This document shows, piece by piece, positions 9,212-18,637 of a stretch of DNA of 64,000 nt (position 1 is its first letter; each line of letters starts with the position of its first letter). This DNA is from Pristionchus mayeri (taxonomy: Eukaryota > Nematoda > Chromadorea > Rhabditida > Neodiplogasteridae), in NCBI GenBank assembly GCA_036245805.1, contig BTRK01000004.1:33651541-33715540 (forward strand). Direction: 5' to 3'. Position numbers and translations under genes: made by a program. The notes under the pieces were generated by a model. The model did not search any database and had not been told where the DNA came from. It saw nothing but the letters and a program-made list of their open reading frames with translations.

Positions 9212-12132
9212 ATGATCATTCTGGTCTTCAACGCTAGTCGCGAGCGGTGGGGTGCGAATTTCGTCCCCCCGTCTCTGCTTCCCTCCCCCAGTTTCCCTCT
9301 CCCAGCAGCTTTGGCAAGCGGGAGTTGTAAGCCGCCTCGATGGGTCGTCCGTTCTACATCGGCACACTGAACGCCCGGACACTCGCGCCTAAGGAGAAGC
9401 TTCTCGAAATCGAGCTGGCCCTCTCTAAGATCAAGTGGGACGTCGTTGCTATCCAGGAGGCCAGGATTGTGGGTTTAGCTTCCTTCAATCTTGCGGCCTC
9501 AGGCATCGTCGTTTTTCACTCGGGAGGTGCCACCGCAAGAAATGGAGTCGCTTTCTTGCTTCAACCGACGCTCGCAAAAGGAGCAGTGTTTCAAGGACTA
9601 TCGGACCGTATTGCAACCTTGCAACTGCCTCAACACAAGCTCTTCCTGGTCAATGCCTACGCCCCAACATCAACATATGATGACGCCGTATACGACGACT
9701 TCCTTGACCAAGTAGAAGCCGCACTGCAGAGCACTCCGATGGGATTCATGCCAATCTTGGTCGGGGATTTCAACTGTAGAGTTGCAAAGGAGCCTGGCAA
9801 TGAAAGATTTGTCGGCGAATTTGCTTCTCCGACCCCGAACTCACGTGGGCGCTCTTTCACAGAGACCTGCGTACGGAACAAGTTGCGCATTCAAAACACC
9901 TTCCCCAAACGGCGTCGGGGCAGGATCTGGACTTGGCGATCGCCCAACGGCACCACATTCAACCAAATTGATTTCGTTGCTTCGCCCATCACAGCACGAG
10001 TTGTCAACTGTGGTGTCGTCGGAAACTTCCATTTCAACTCGGATCATCGCCTCGTCCGACTCGCCCTCTCTCTTCCCAACAAGGTGCGGCATAAAAGATG
10101 CAGGGAGCGACTGGTCTTCGATAAAGTCGCTTTTACTGCCAATGCGAGTCTTCTCGCATCGATGCCCCTTGCTCGCCCGACCTCAGCCACAGACGCCTTT
10201 TACAAGATACAAGCGTTTGCAAAGACGGCTGCAACAAACTGTTGGAAGAAGAAGCAGTCCCCACCCTGGATCTCCCCTGCAACCCAAAACCTCCTGGCCC
10301 AGCGACATCTCCTTCGATCAATTCCACAATCCAATGTCGCCTTCTCCATCTCTTGCAAAATGGCCAGAACCAGCATCATCACGGATATCAAGAGAAGGAA
10401 AGAAAGCCAAGCGATAGAAGCAGTACGCAAAGGAATAAGCATAGTCAAAGCAATGTTGAATCTTCACTCCCACCGCAAGAGACTTCAAGTTCCGGACCCG
10501 GTCACCGGTGCTCTTTCACAAGTTGCAACTAAGACTGCGGTCCAAAGTTTCTTCGGGTCCATCTACCAGCCAGCAGTGCAGCTTCCTCTTGCCATCCCTT
10601 CCCAATCTATCGATTCTCTCCCTCCTTTCCTTCCTGATGAGACCTATGATGCCCTCTCTCATCTCAAGTGTGGTCACTCTGCTGGTTCAGATGGTGTTCT
10701 CCCCGATATGCTCTACCATTCGAGAGCTCACCTTGCTCCATTCCTTTCTGATCTACTCAATCACCTAGTGTCTGGAGATCAAGTTCCTGAAGATATGGTC
10801 CAAGCTGTCGTCTCACTTCTACACAAGAAAGGGGACCCTTCCCTCATCAATAACTTTCGACCTATCTCGCTACTCACCGTCACTCTCAAGACATGTACGC
10901 GCGTGATTTTGAAAAGAATCGAGAGGACGCTAGGAGAAACAGAGTCTCCCACCCAGACTGGTTTCCGCAGAGGACATTGCACTCTCGATAACCTTCACAC
11001 CGTCAAACAGATTGTTGAACGAACACATGAGTTCGGTATTCCCTTGTACCTCGGTTTTGTCGACTTTCGCAAGGCGTTCGATTGTGTTGAGTGGAGTGCA
11101 GTCTGGCAAGCTCTCTGGACCTTCGGAGTACACCCCACACTGATCCATCTTCTGAGACGTTTGTACGAGTCATCCACCACAAGAATTCGAGTCAACGAGG
11201 AGTTCGTCGAAGTGAATGTGAGAAGAGGCGTCCGCCAAGGAGATACTCTCTCCCCCAGCCTATTCAATGCCGTTTTGAGACAAGCAATGAACGACATAGA
11301 CTGGGAGCAAGATGGACTGAGGATCGATGGAAGAAATTTAATCCACCTCGAATACGCTGACGACGTGGTTCTCGTTGCCAAGACACGCCCCGAACTTGAA
11401 AGAATGTTGCGGAAACTGATGGATTCATGTGCTCGTGTCGGATTGGAAGTTAACTCAGGAAAGACAGTGCTCCTTACATCATGTACAACAACCCGAGCCC
11501 CAATCATCATCAATAATCAAGTGTTCAATTTCGCCGATTCTGCAACCTATCTTGGAGGAAGAATAACCCTCCCCCTCGATCACCTGGCTGAAGTTGAACA
11601 TAGGATTCGCTTGGGATGGTTCGCCTGGAGTAAATTGTCCCATCTCCTTTCCACAAGGTTGCTTCCTATGAAGACTAGACGACGACTATTTGAGAGCTGC
11701 GTCTCTTCTACAGTACTCTATGGGAGCGAGCTTTGGGCACTGCGAGCAAGTGAGAAGGAGAGACTTAGTGTGACGCAGCGTAAGATGGAGCGGAAAATGC
11801 TTGGAATCAGCTTACGAGATCGATGGAGGAACGAGAACATCCGCAAAGCGACCAACCTGCGCGACTGGAATGAAGAAGCGCTCAGAAGGAAGACTAAGTG
11901 GGCTCGGAAGCTGGGACGCATGGGACTTGACCAGTGGAGCCGCGCATCTACAGACTGGGTCCCTTACAACAAGACCCGCCCCCAAGGACAACCTAGAGCG
12001 CGATGGAAAGATGACCTAAGAAGATCCCTTGGCGCGAACTGGTGGCATGCAACTGTCGAAGAATAGGCCTGTTCCTCATCTGGTGTTAATCGCCTGACGT
12101 GATAAACTTGATTGATTGATTGATTGATTGAT
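9212..12132 (+). mobile_element. RTE-clade non-LTR retrotransposon, complete
   Basis: The element lies between two copies of CTCCC (9207-9211 and 12133-12137), and the right arm of the large inverted repeat retains the uninterrupted site (CGTCATGACCTCCCTAAGG as read on this strand). It has a 128-bp 5' leader, one long ORF, a 66-bp 3' region and a (GATT)n tail instead of poly(A), as is typical of RTE elements. GC content is visibly higher than in the AT-rich flanks. The intact ORF and unique presence in one of two near-identical arms indicate a recent insertion. Confidence 0.95.
9340..12066 (+). CDS. RTE retrotransposon polyprotein: AP endonuclease + reverse transcriptase
   Basis: A single uninterrupted 908-residue frame that copies the element's RNA into DNA at a nicked chromosomal target. 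The APE-type endonuclease spans about residues 5-240, with QEAR near 39, GDFNCR near 141 and the SDH catalytic motif near 233. The reverse transcriptase follows at about 440-720, with FRPISLL near 506, GVRQGDTLSP near 629 and the YADD active site at residues 672-675. The C-terminal part is basic, with R/K-rich and tryptophan-bearing segments. Start chosen at MGRPFYIGTLNARTL, the family-typical opening. No stop or frameshift, so it is potentially active. Confidence 0.95.
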   Translation: MGRPFYIGTLNARTLAPKEKLLEIELALSKIKWDVVAIQEARIVGLASFNLAASGIVVFHSGGATARNGVAFLLQPTLAKGAVFQGLSDRIATLQLPQHKLFLVNAYAPTSTYDDAVYDDFLDQVEAALQSTPMGFMPILVGDFNCRVAKEPGNERFVGEFASPTPNSRGRSFTETCVRNKLRIQNTFPKRRRGRIWTWRSPNGTTFNQIDFVASPITARVVNCGVVGNFHFNSDHRLVRLALSLPNKVRHKRCRERLVFDKVAFTANASLLASMPLARPTSATDAFYKIQAFAKTAATNCWKKKQSPPWISPATQNLLAQRHLLRSIPQSNVAFSISCKMARTSIITDIKRRKESQAIEAVRKGISIVKAMLNLHSHRKRLQVPDPVTGALSQVATKTAVQSFFGSIYQPAVQLPLAIPSQSIDSLPPFLPDETYDALSHLKCGHSAGSDGVLPDMLYHSRAHLAPFLSDLLNHLVSGDQVPEDMVQAVVSLLHKKGDPSLINNFRPISLLTVTLKTCTRVILKRIERTLGETESPTQTGFRRGHCTLDNLHTVKQIVERTHEFGIPLYLGFVDFRKAFDCVEWSAVWQALWTFGVHPTLIHLLRRLYESSTTRIRVNEEFVEVNVRRGVRQGDTLSPSLFNAVLRQAMNDIDWEQDGLRIDGRNLIHLEYADDVVLVAKTRPELERMLRKLMDSCARVGLEVNSGKTVLLTSCTTTRAPIIINNQVFNFADSATYLGGRITLPLDHLAEVEHRIRLGWFAWSKLSHLLSTRLLPMKTRRRLFESCVSSTVLYGSELWALRASEKERLSVTQRKMERKMLGISLRDRWRNENIRKATNLRDWNEEALRRKTKWARKLGRMGLDQWSRASTDWVPYNKTRPQGQPRARWKDDLRRSLGANWWHATVEE

Positions 12133-12492
12133 CTCCCTAAGGTCCGAATGTTTACGAGTCACATTTGGCTGGTCAGGATTTTTCGCATTTGCCATATTTA
12201 CCATCCTTTTTGTGTTTCTGTGTGTTTATTTATACATTTAATTAATAATGGCGTCAAATAGAACTGAAACGAAATCGTGTGTGACCCATTCTGTAAAGTC
12301 ATGTTTCATACCCCCCGAAGTGCTATATTTGTGCCTCTGAAATCCAGCTAAACAAAGTCCTCCACAATGAACACCCAGCACGCTGAGTACTATGTACCGA
12401 CACGTTTAAATATCTCACGTAATAGCTTGGTGCACAGTTTTCAAGACAATTTTTCGTATGCTCCAAATCGCAAAATGGAGGTTGTCGATAAA
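12133..12492. other. inner end of left arm and non-coding spacer
   Basis: The arm homology resumes after the retrotransposon and ends at GTGCCTCTGA (12340). Sequence from 12341 to 12492 has no partner in the right arm. No gene seen. Confidence 0.6.
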
Positions 12493-12735
12493 AATTGATG
12501 GCGAGATAACTGATGAAAAAGACATAATTTAGTAATTGTAAGTCAATTCAAGCCCATCGAGATCAAAAACTGCTGAGAAAACGCGAGTTTTAAAAATTTC
12601 TGAAAAATTACCTTTCGAATTCACGATTGGACCCCTGTTTGTCGTTCGAAATCTCATCAGATGGTTAATCGATCGCGTGATCCTTATCATATACATATAG
12701 TATAGTAGAATATGAGATGAAATATCGCAAAACGA
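12493..12735. repeat. dispersed repeat, left copy (direct orientation)
   Basis: Starts with AAAATTGATGGCGAGATAAC and matches 19911-20155 in the same orientation at about 88% by eye. The two copies sit just inside the two inner breakpoints of the large inverted repeat but are direct repeats. They are therefore independent insertions or remnants and not part of the palindrome. Confidence 0.85.
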
Positions 12736-13140
12736 GACCTATGATTCACATAAACATATAAATTTTTTTTGATAAATTTTACGAATAATGAGATTTTCAA
12801 AATAAATAGATAGGATTTTCTACGAATTTTGGTGGAAACTCAATATGGAATGATATAATTAAACATAATGAGACTAATTCTACCTAATATTGTTAGTTGT
12901 GATTATATTGTAACAGCTTTAAAAAAGGACTTCCACGAACTTCTGGGCAGCTAAACTGGCAACGTGGAAGTGTAGGGAACGCCTATCCGATCAGGAATCA
13001 CTTGGTCCAAAGTTATACGGATGCCTACGAATCGCGCAGCAAAATTTTTAATTTTCATTGACGCTGCAGGCGAATTTTAGATACTGTATTCGCGCGATTG
13101 ATTTTCGTGATGTTGATAATCGAAAAGAATCCAGCAATAG
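12736..13140. other. AT-rich spacer, no gene
   Basis: Low-complexity AT-rich DNA to about 12910, then unique sequence with a short GC-richer block (12935-13025). Nothing recognised. Confidence 0.5.
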
Positions 13141-13147
13141 AAACATG

Positions 13148-13222
13148 AGCCCGCGGGACTCGAACCTGCGGCCTGCGGATCTCAGGTCGGAGGCGCTACC
13201 CACTACACTACAGCTTCTTATT
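13148..13222 (-). repeat. tRNA-related sequence (tRNA pseudogene or SINE head)
   Basis: Read on the minus strand it contains an A-box-like segment (TAGTGTAGTGGGTAGCGCC) and a perfect B-box (GGTTCGAGTCC) at tRNA-like spacing. The T-arm pairs, but the presumed acceptor strands (GAAGCTG and GGGCTCA) do not. It is therefore probably a decayed tRNA or the promoter head of a SINE, not a functional tRNA. Confidence 0.6.
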
Positions 13223-13570
13223 GCACGGGAGTGCGAGAGAGTATATCAACCGTAGAAAAGAGAGCGCGCTAATAAAACAGGGCATCTCAATCATTGCATA
13301 AATATCGCTCAAATAATTGGCAGATGAAAATACGACGAACATACATCTGAAGCTATGAAAATCAAACATACAGCAACATCTATGCAGAACATAAGCTATG
13401 ATCAGACACGGTAGATCAGATCGATCTCATGACCTCTCCCCCATCCACCCTTCTTCCCATGTCTGATTCTCATTTGCATCAATCCCGTTCCCTATTTGCA
13501 TCCAGAGAGAGCCGTTCTGGCTCCATTTTTCTTACCTTTTTTTTGTTGTATCCATGCTGTCCTGTGTAGT

Positions 13571-13588
13571 CTTTCACATATTTTAGCC
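13571..13588 (+). promoter_or_regulatory. putative spliced-leader acceptor upstream of the ballast-domain gene
   Basis: TTTCACATATTTTAG followed by CC and then the ATG at 13589. A 3' splice consensus two bases before a start codon, with no upstream exon visible, is the usual layout of nematode SL trans-splicing. Confidence 0.5.
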
Positions 13589-14409
13589 ATGACCGAGCTA
13601 CCGCCTATCGAGGGCGCTTTTGCCGTTCTTCGATTGATGGAGGAACGTAAGGAGAATGAGCAAAGGGTATTCGCCGCCACCGTTGACCCAGAGGAAGCAG
13701 CTCGCTGTCAATGTGAGTGCTGTCCCCCTAGAGATACGCAGGAGCATTCGGACTACTGTTGCGCCTCGCTCTTCTCCCTCCCTCTTCTTCGAAAGGGGAA
13801 GATTCTCCGTAATGGTCTCATCTCAAATATGCCCGACTACTCCTCTCACCCTTGCATCATCAAGCACCCCCTCGATTTCATTCTGACGGAGATTGTGAGT
13901 CCTTCCTATTACTAGCTATTGCAACAGCAATGAATGACCTACTCTCTCATCTGATTCGTTGAACGATAGAATACATAAACTACTATGCTTACGTAATATT
14001 ACTCTGATATCTGCCATCTAATTCATACACTAACTTCACAATGATTTGCCCTTGAAGTTAAAAAAAAATGCCATGCAAGCAATGCTACGATAGCTTTCAA
14101 AGAATCTCACCCTTTCCTTACCTCGACTTTCAGGCAGTTCGTTCGTGTGCTGCCACTTTCTCGATGGTGACAGGAAAAGAAGCTATCGATAGAAACAAGT
14201 GAGGAAGCATCTCTTTCCAATGCCAGATAGAGTAGTTCAGATCCTATCGGTACGGGGCCTATCGACTCTTCGTGGCAACGGCGATTGGCCATCTAGGGAA
14301 GGGAGTGCGTATTCGCCTCCCTGCTTGCTTCGTGGCAGCAGTGAGGGAGCTGTGGCCTAGTGCTTCCTACACTGGCTTTTCCTATCCCCATGATGATATT
14401 GATGAATAA
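13589..14409 (+). CDS. stand-alone P2X7-type ballast (zinc-binding) domain protein
   Basis: Three exons join in perfect phase: 13589-13894, 14134-14198 and 14241-14409, giving 179 residues. The first exon holds the cysteine cluster CQCECCPP...DYCC and a later CIIKHP. The third reads RYGAYRLF...IRLPACFVAAVRELWP...YTGF. Spacing and identity of these elements match the C-terminal cytoplasmic 'ballast' domain of vertebrate P2X7, which binds zinc and guanine nucleotide, and which occurs as a free-standing protein in invertebrates. No transmembrane segment is present, so this is not a channel. AATAAA overlaps the stop codon. The THAP/transposase gene starts 102 bp downstream on the same strand. The domain call is strong; its job here is unknown. 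Confidence 0.85.
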
Positions 14410-14511
14410 ACGTTTCATAATTTCGAATCGAGAATGAAAATTCGTTGCCTACGAAATAAGCAATATCTCATATCTACGCGTACGATACCCATGTCTTTCA
14501 TTTGTTCAGAA
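14405..14511 (+). promoter_or_regulatory. operon-like intercistronic region with poly(A) signal and trans-splice acceptor
   Basis: AATAAA at 14405-14410 overlaps the upstream TAA stop. A 3' splice consensus (TTTCATTTGTTCAG, ending 14509) lies two bases before the next ATG at 14512. About 100 bp between poly(A) signal and acceptor is the classic spacing for SL2-type trans-splicing in rhabditid operons. Inference from layout only. Confidence 0.6.
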
Positions 14512-17500
14512 ATGCCTACCTGTGTTTCTTGCTGGAACTCGTGCTTGCCTAAAGAGGCACACCAATTCACGTCGAGGGACGATTTACGCGAGCAATGGCT
14601 ATCGGCACTCACTCCGGATGACGCATCTAAGGCCAAGCTAGACATCTACCTGAGGAGCACTCCGGGAAGGCACTTCGTATGTGCTTCTCATTTTCCAGAT
14701 GAGGCCTACGACATCTCCCCACACTCACTTGTACTCAAGAGGAATGGCACTCCCAGATCAATCGTAAGTCATTACACATTTATTCCGAACAAAAAATTCT
14801 TTATCGTACTAATACCTCTTCAAAACATATGTCATCATTACTGTCAGATAATCCATTCGACTAGTGTCTCTTTGCAGAGACATTCGCCGACTACTGACTA
14901 CACTACATCTACCGTACCCCTACCCTTTCCACCTGTTTCCCCTCTTCATTCGCCCGTCGCTCGTCCGTCTTCATCCGCTCGTCCTCCCTTCCGCCTCGCC
15001 GACGAGAAGATCCCTCCCTGCTGCCGTTGCTGCTGCAAGAGAGAGACGGTTAGTTATTTAATAGTTTCAGTTTGTTCTAATACATCTTTGTCTTAGACTT
15101 TTCCTATTTCAGGTCGAAGAGCTAGGGAAGGACCCCAATTGGCAACCCCCGGCCCCGCTGTGCACAACCTGCCCAAGTCCGAGTACCTCATCGTGAGCAC
15201 ACCAAGCCTAGTGCAGGTGCTCTCGCGATGCAGACGGTGCCCTTCCGGAGAGAACAATCTCACGTTCTCGGAAGACGCACTTGCCGTTTTGTGCAAGTGT
15301 GAATGCACCAGCTGTGGGTTTGCATACGTGTGGTCGAACAGCCCTGTGCTGACCACTGCCAATGCATCCCCGAGGGAAAAGCTGAGAAAGGTCAATGTAG
15401 ACATGGTCGTTGGTTCGGCTGTCACAGCGATCGGAACATCGGTTAGTGATAGTCTGAGAGATCCAATCATAAATCAATTGCAAAAAAAAACAAGAAATTA
15501 CTACGCAATCTACCCGAATATAGAGTATTACAATCACTCTCACATAAATATTTCAGCGTTTGAACAACTTTCTCAACGCCATGGGCCTCAGTAAGGTTTC
15601 CACGACGACTTTTCATCGACTGAAGAACGAGTGTCTCCTCCCAGCAGTCACTGAAGTTTTCACTTCAGCTCAAGAAGCAGTCTTCGCAAGACTCAGGGAT
15701 AGGATTGCCAAGGTATTTCGCTATAAATACACATAACGAACAGATTGAATCTAAACGGCTGCATTGATAATATAATTTTAAAGACTCCACAGCGCCAATT
15801 GCTTGTTTACTAAAGGGAGAGGCACTACACGTGGCCGGAGACGGCTCTTTCGATTCGAGGGGGTACAGCGCCGAATGGTGCAGGTACTTCCTGGTAGATG
15901 CGATAACGGGGGAGGCCCTCGTATACGTGCTGATGAACAAGAAGGAAACAGGATCTAGTGGCACTTTGGAGGTACTGAGTGACGGATTATTGATATTATC
16001 AGTGAAAAAAAAAAAATAGCAGTAAGAAAATCTAACCAAGGACTCAGCTCTCTCACTGTATACCGCCTTATGCTACAACAACAACACACTAATGCTAGAT
16101 AAATTGCCAGGTGGCCAGTCTCGAGAAGGCGCTCGGGATTCTCGCTGACAAGATCGGGGGAGTGCATAATATCACCACTCTAGTAACCGATCGACACGCA
16201 GCCGTGATCAAAATGATGAAGGGTCGTTTTCCTTCGATCCATCATCATTTTGATCCTTGGCACTTTTTCCGGAATCTCACGCTCAATTTCCTCAAGGTGA
16301 GAACACTACAATGGACTACATGAATAATGTATTTCTTTGCCTACTTAAAAAATTCCATATTCATTACAGATCATCAAGCCAGCCTACATGGACCTGGTCA
16401 AGTACTGGTGGAGAACGCTCATAAACAAGGCCTACGAGGCTGTGGTCACTGCCCAAGGGGATGGTATTATGGCGCGGGAAATGTTTCGTTCTTCGATCTT
16501 CTGCATCATCGGAGTGCATGATTTCAGCAACGTGAGTTCCCTGGAGTATCTATCCGCTTGCTTAAATATATGCGTTTCTAGGATCCGTCGTTCACGAAAT
16601 TCAAAAAGTGCACGCATTCCCCTCCACCTGCGAACTACCCGTACCTGAAGAAAGACTCCGATGAATATAATAGGCTTATTATTGTGATCTACACTGAGAA
16701 GAACCTAGACGATATCATGCACGTATCGTGGTTGCTCAAAACCAGTACGTGCGAGAGTTTGAACGCATTAGCATGGAGATATTCACCGAAGGAGTGCTAC
16801 TTCGATAGGTAATATTGAACCGCCATCCCTTGATTTTCGTTATTTTATAATAGAAAAAATTTCAGAAAAGGCCATGAGCTCCGTACTAAGATGACTATAC
16901 TTCACTGGAATGAATTGAAGAGAGACGAGATTGAAGGAACCAGAAAAGTTGTAAGTGTGACCATTCCTAAATAGCTATAACCTTCTCCTAATTACTAATA
17001 TTCCCGTAATAAAAAAATTACTCAGGTTGGAACGAAGACTTATGTGAACAAGACACTGAGGAAGCCAGTGGCCAGAAATGTGAAGACAAAGGCCAAAAAC
17101 GCTTGGAGAAGTGCCATCAAGGATAAAGCTTATGAGGTTCCTTTTCCCATTGTGCGCTATCTAGTCCTCACCCATCAGATCCGATTCTCTCTCACTGATA
17201 CTCCCTATTCTACCATGAAGAAAGAGGAAATAGAAAAGCAGAAGAAGAAGGTGAGGATTTGATAATCACTCACTTGAAACAGCTCGAAGATGCATCGATT
17301 AGTTCTTCTTTCGGTCCCACCAGGCTGAGCGAGACTCGGGACCTGAAAACATAATAATTTGCGTAAACCGGCGAAATTTATTATCGATTACCCATGAATG
17401 AACAAAATTTTTTACTATTTCAACCTAATATATTATTTCAAGGACTACTGGAATCTGGTCAATACCCCTGTCGCACCACTTCCCGATGACCCAAATATTG

Positions 17501-17583
17501 AAGAATCTGCGGACGAAGATGACACCATTCTTCCGTTCGCAGAACGAATCGATTCACTCTTAGAAGAGACGCAGCGTGTTTGA
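14512..17583 (+). CDS. THAP zinc-finger protein with Kolobok-type transposase domain, multi-exon
   Basis: Eleven exons can be read: 14512-14763, 14878-15048, 15113-15441, 15557-15712, 15816-15971, 16111-16296, 16370-16531, 16582-16808, 16866-16950, 17026-17250 and 17443-17583. All but one junction keep phase; total about 695 residues. Exon 1 is a THAP (C2CH) finger: C-x2-C at the start and VCASHF 50 residues later. A proline/serine linker follows. Exons 3-10 match the long transposase-like proteins widespread in animals: a Cys-rich segment (RCRRCPSG, CKCECTSC), GDGSFDSRGYSAEWC, TDRHAAVIK...HHHFDPWHF, and a late SWLLKTSTCESLNALAWRYSPKECYF-type block with the conserved glutamate. The exon 2/3 junction is out of phase by one base. 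No flanking TIR was found, so it may be domesticated. Confidence 0.8.
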
Positions 17584-17851
17584 GGAGGAGGATGAGTACG
17601 TGAGACTCAAGGAGCAGGAGAGGAACTGAGTCATCTATTCTCGTTATTAGTTACTCTAAGTATATTATCTAGTTGTTATAAAAAAAATACGCCATTTCGA
17701 ATGTTATTTTCGTTGATTCATGATATTCCATAAATAAATATATTATCAAAAAAAATTCTAAATAAAAACAAACAAGACAAATTTAATTTTTAGACAAATA
17801 TTCTAGGACTACAACCTAAATAGCGGTCAACCCACTGCAAATAACTCACCG
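17584..17851. other. 3' flank, no gene
   Basis: AT-rich sequence after the transposase-like gene. No terminal repeat matching the sequence upstream of 13589 was seen. Confidence 0.5.
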
Positions 17852-18486
17852 TTAGATGAGACGGTACTTTCCGTCGCGGTCCTTGCGGCAGCGCTCAAGG
17901 TGCTTGCGGATGTTGATAGCCTTCTTGAACTGCAACGAATATTTTAAAATGAATTTCGTCAAATTAAAAGGATGCAATGCTAAAACCTAAGACGCCTCTT
18001 ACTTCCTTATGTCATTATTGCGCGGGTTTTAACTACCTGCAAACCTTGCTCATACTTCCTCCCCAACAGCTAGCTCCACTAAATATACTAACAATGAATC
18101 CCTAATAGCAAGAGCTGAAGGGTCAAACTAACGCAAGCACCGATGACATCAACGTGCTCACTGTCAGCTACAATGATTTAACAAATCTCCGCTTACCTTA
18201 TCATCGGCAGGCTCGATGCGGGGCTTCTTGACTTCGAAATGCTGCTCCTCCTCGGTGGCCATCACATTCCCCTTCTCGACGAGAGCTGCCAGTACTGGAA
18301 ACGAGGGGATATGCGGAGAAACGCACATTAAAACCATAATGAACAGGAAAAAGAACACTTTGAAATAAATAAAACAGAAATGAACCAAACCTAGTCGATA
18401 CGGACGATCTTGTTGCCAGTGACACGACGGATCTGGGCAACTTCGTGCGAATCCCTGGGGGTCATATCGATCCGGAGGGTCGAAAT
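17852..18486 (-). pseudogene. ribosomal protein uS15 (RPS13) gene relic, intron-bearing
   Basis: Minus-strand 18486-18393 reads (M)TPRDSHEVAQIRRVTGNKIVRID then a stop. 17935-17852 reads KKAINIRKHLERCRKDRDGKYRLI then a stop. Both are recognisable blocks of eukaryotic uS15 in the right order. They are separated by unrelated sequence that includes a 33-residue open block ending IEPADDK (18290-18190). The stop after VRID, the premature TAA after KYRLI and the missing N- and C-terminal parts show it is not a working ribosomal gene. Retained spacing suggests segmental duplication of a genomic copy instead of retrotransposition. Confidence 0.75.
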
Positions 18487-18637
18487 ACCTGTAAAGCAAC
18501 TCAAAAATTATGAACACAAACAAAATAAATCTGTTAGACCACTTTTACAGCATTACGCATTCAATTGAAAAGCTTACGTACAAACAAACAAAGCAACACA
18601 GGAAGTCTTAAAGATCCACTCCAGACGAATTTTTTTC

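Larger units (their letters stand above)
3561..12340. repeat. large inverted repeat, left arm
   Basis: This arm is the reverse complement of 20195-25710. Paired open frames keep a constant coordinate sum of 29267 in the outer part and 29607 in the inner part. The 340-bp shift is explained by the minisatellite at 5418-5762. After subtracting the RTE element and the minisatellite the arms are about 5.5 kb each, with only scattered single-base differences. The outer breakpoint is at AGTGATCACT. No target-site duplication is visible at the outer ends, so an inverted segmental duplication is more likely than a composite transposon. Confidence 0.95.

Noticed and set aside
13148..13222. Functional tRNA gene
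   Set aside because: A- and B-boxes are present but the acceptor stem does not pair, so only a tRNA-related relic is claimed.
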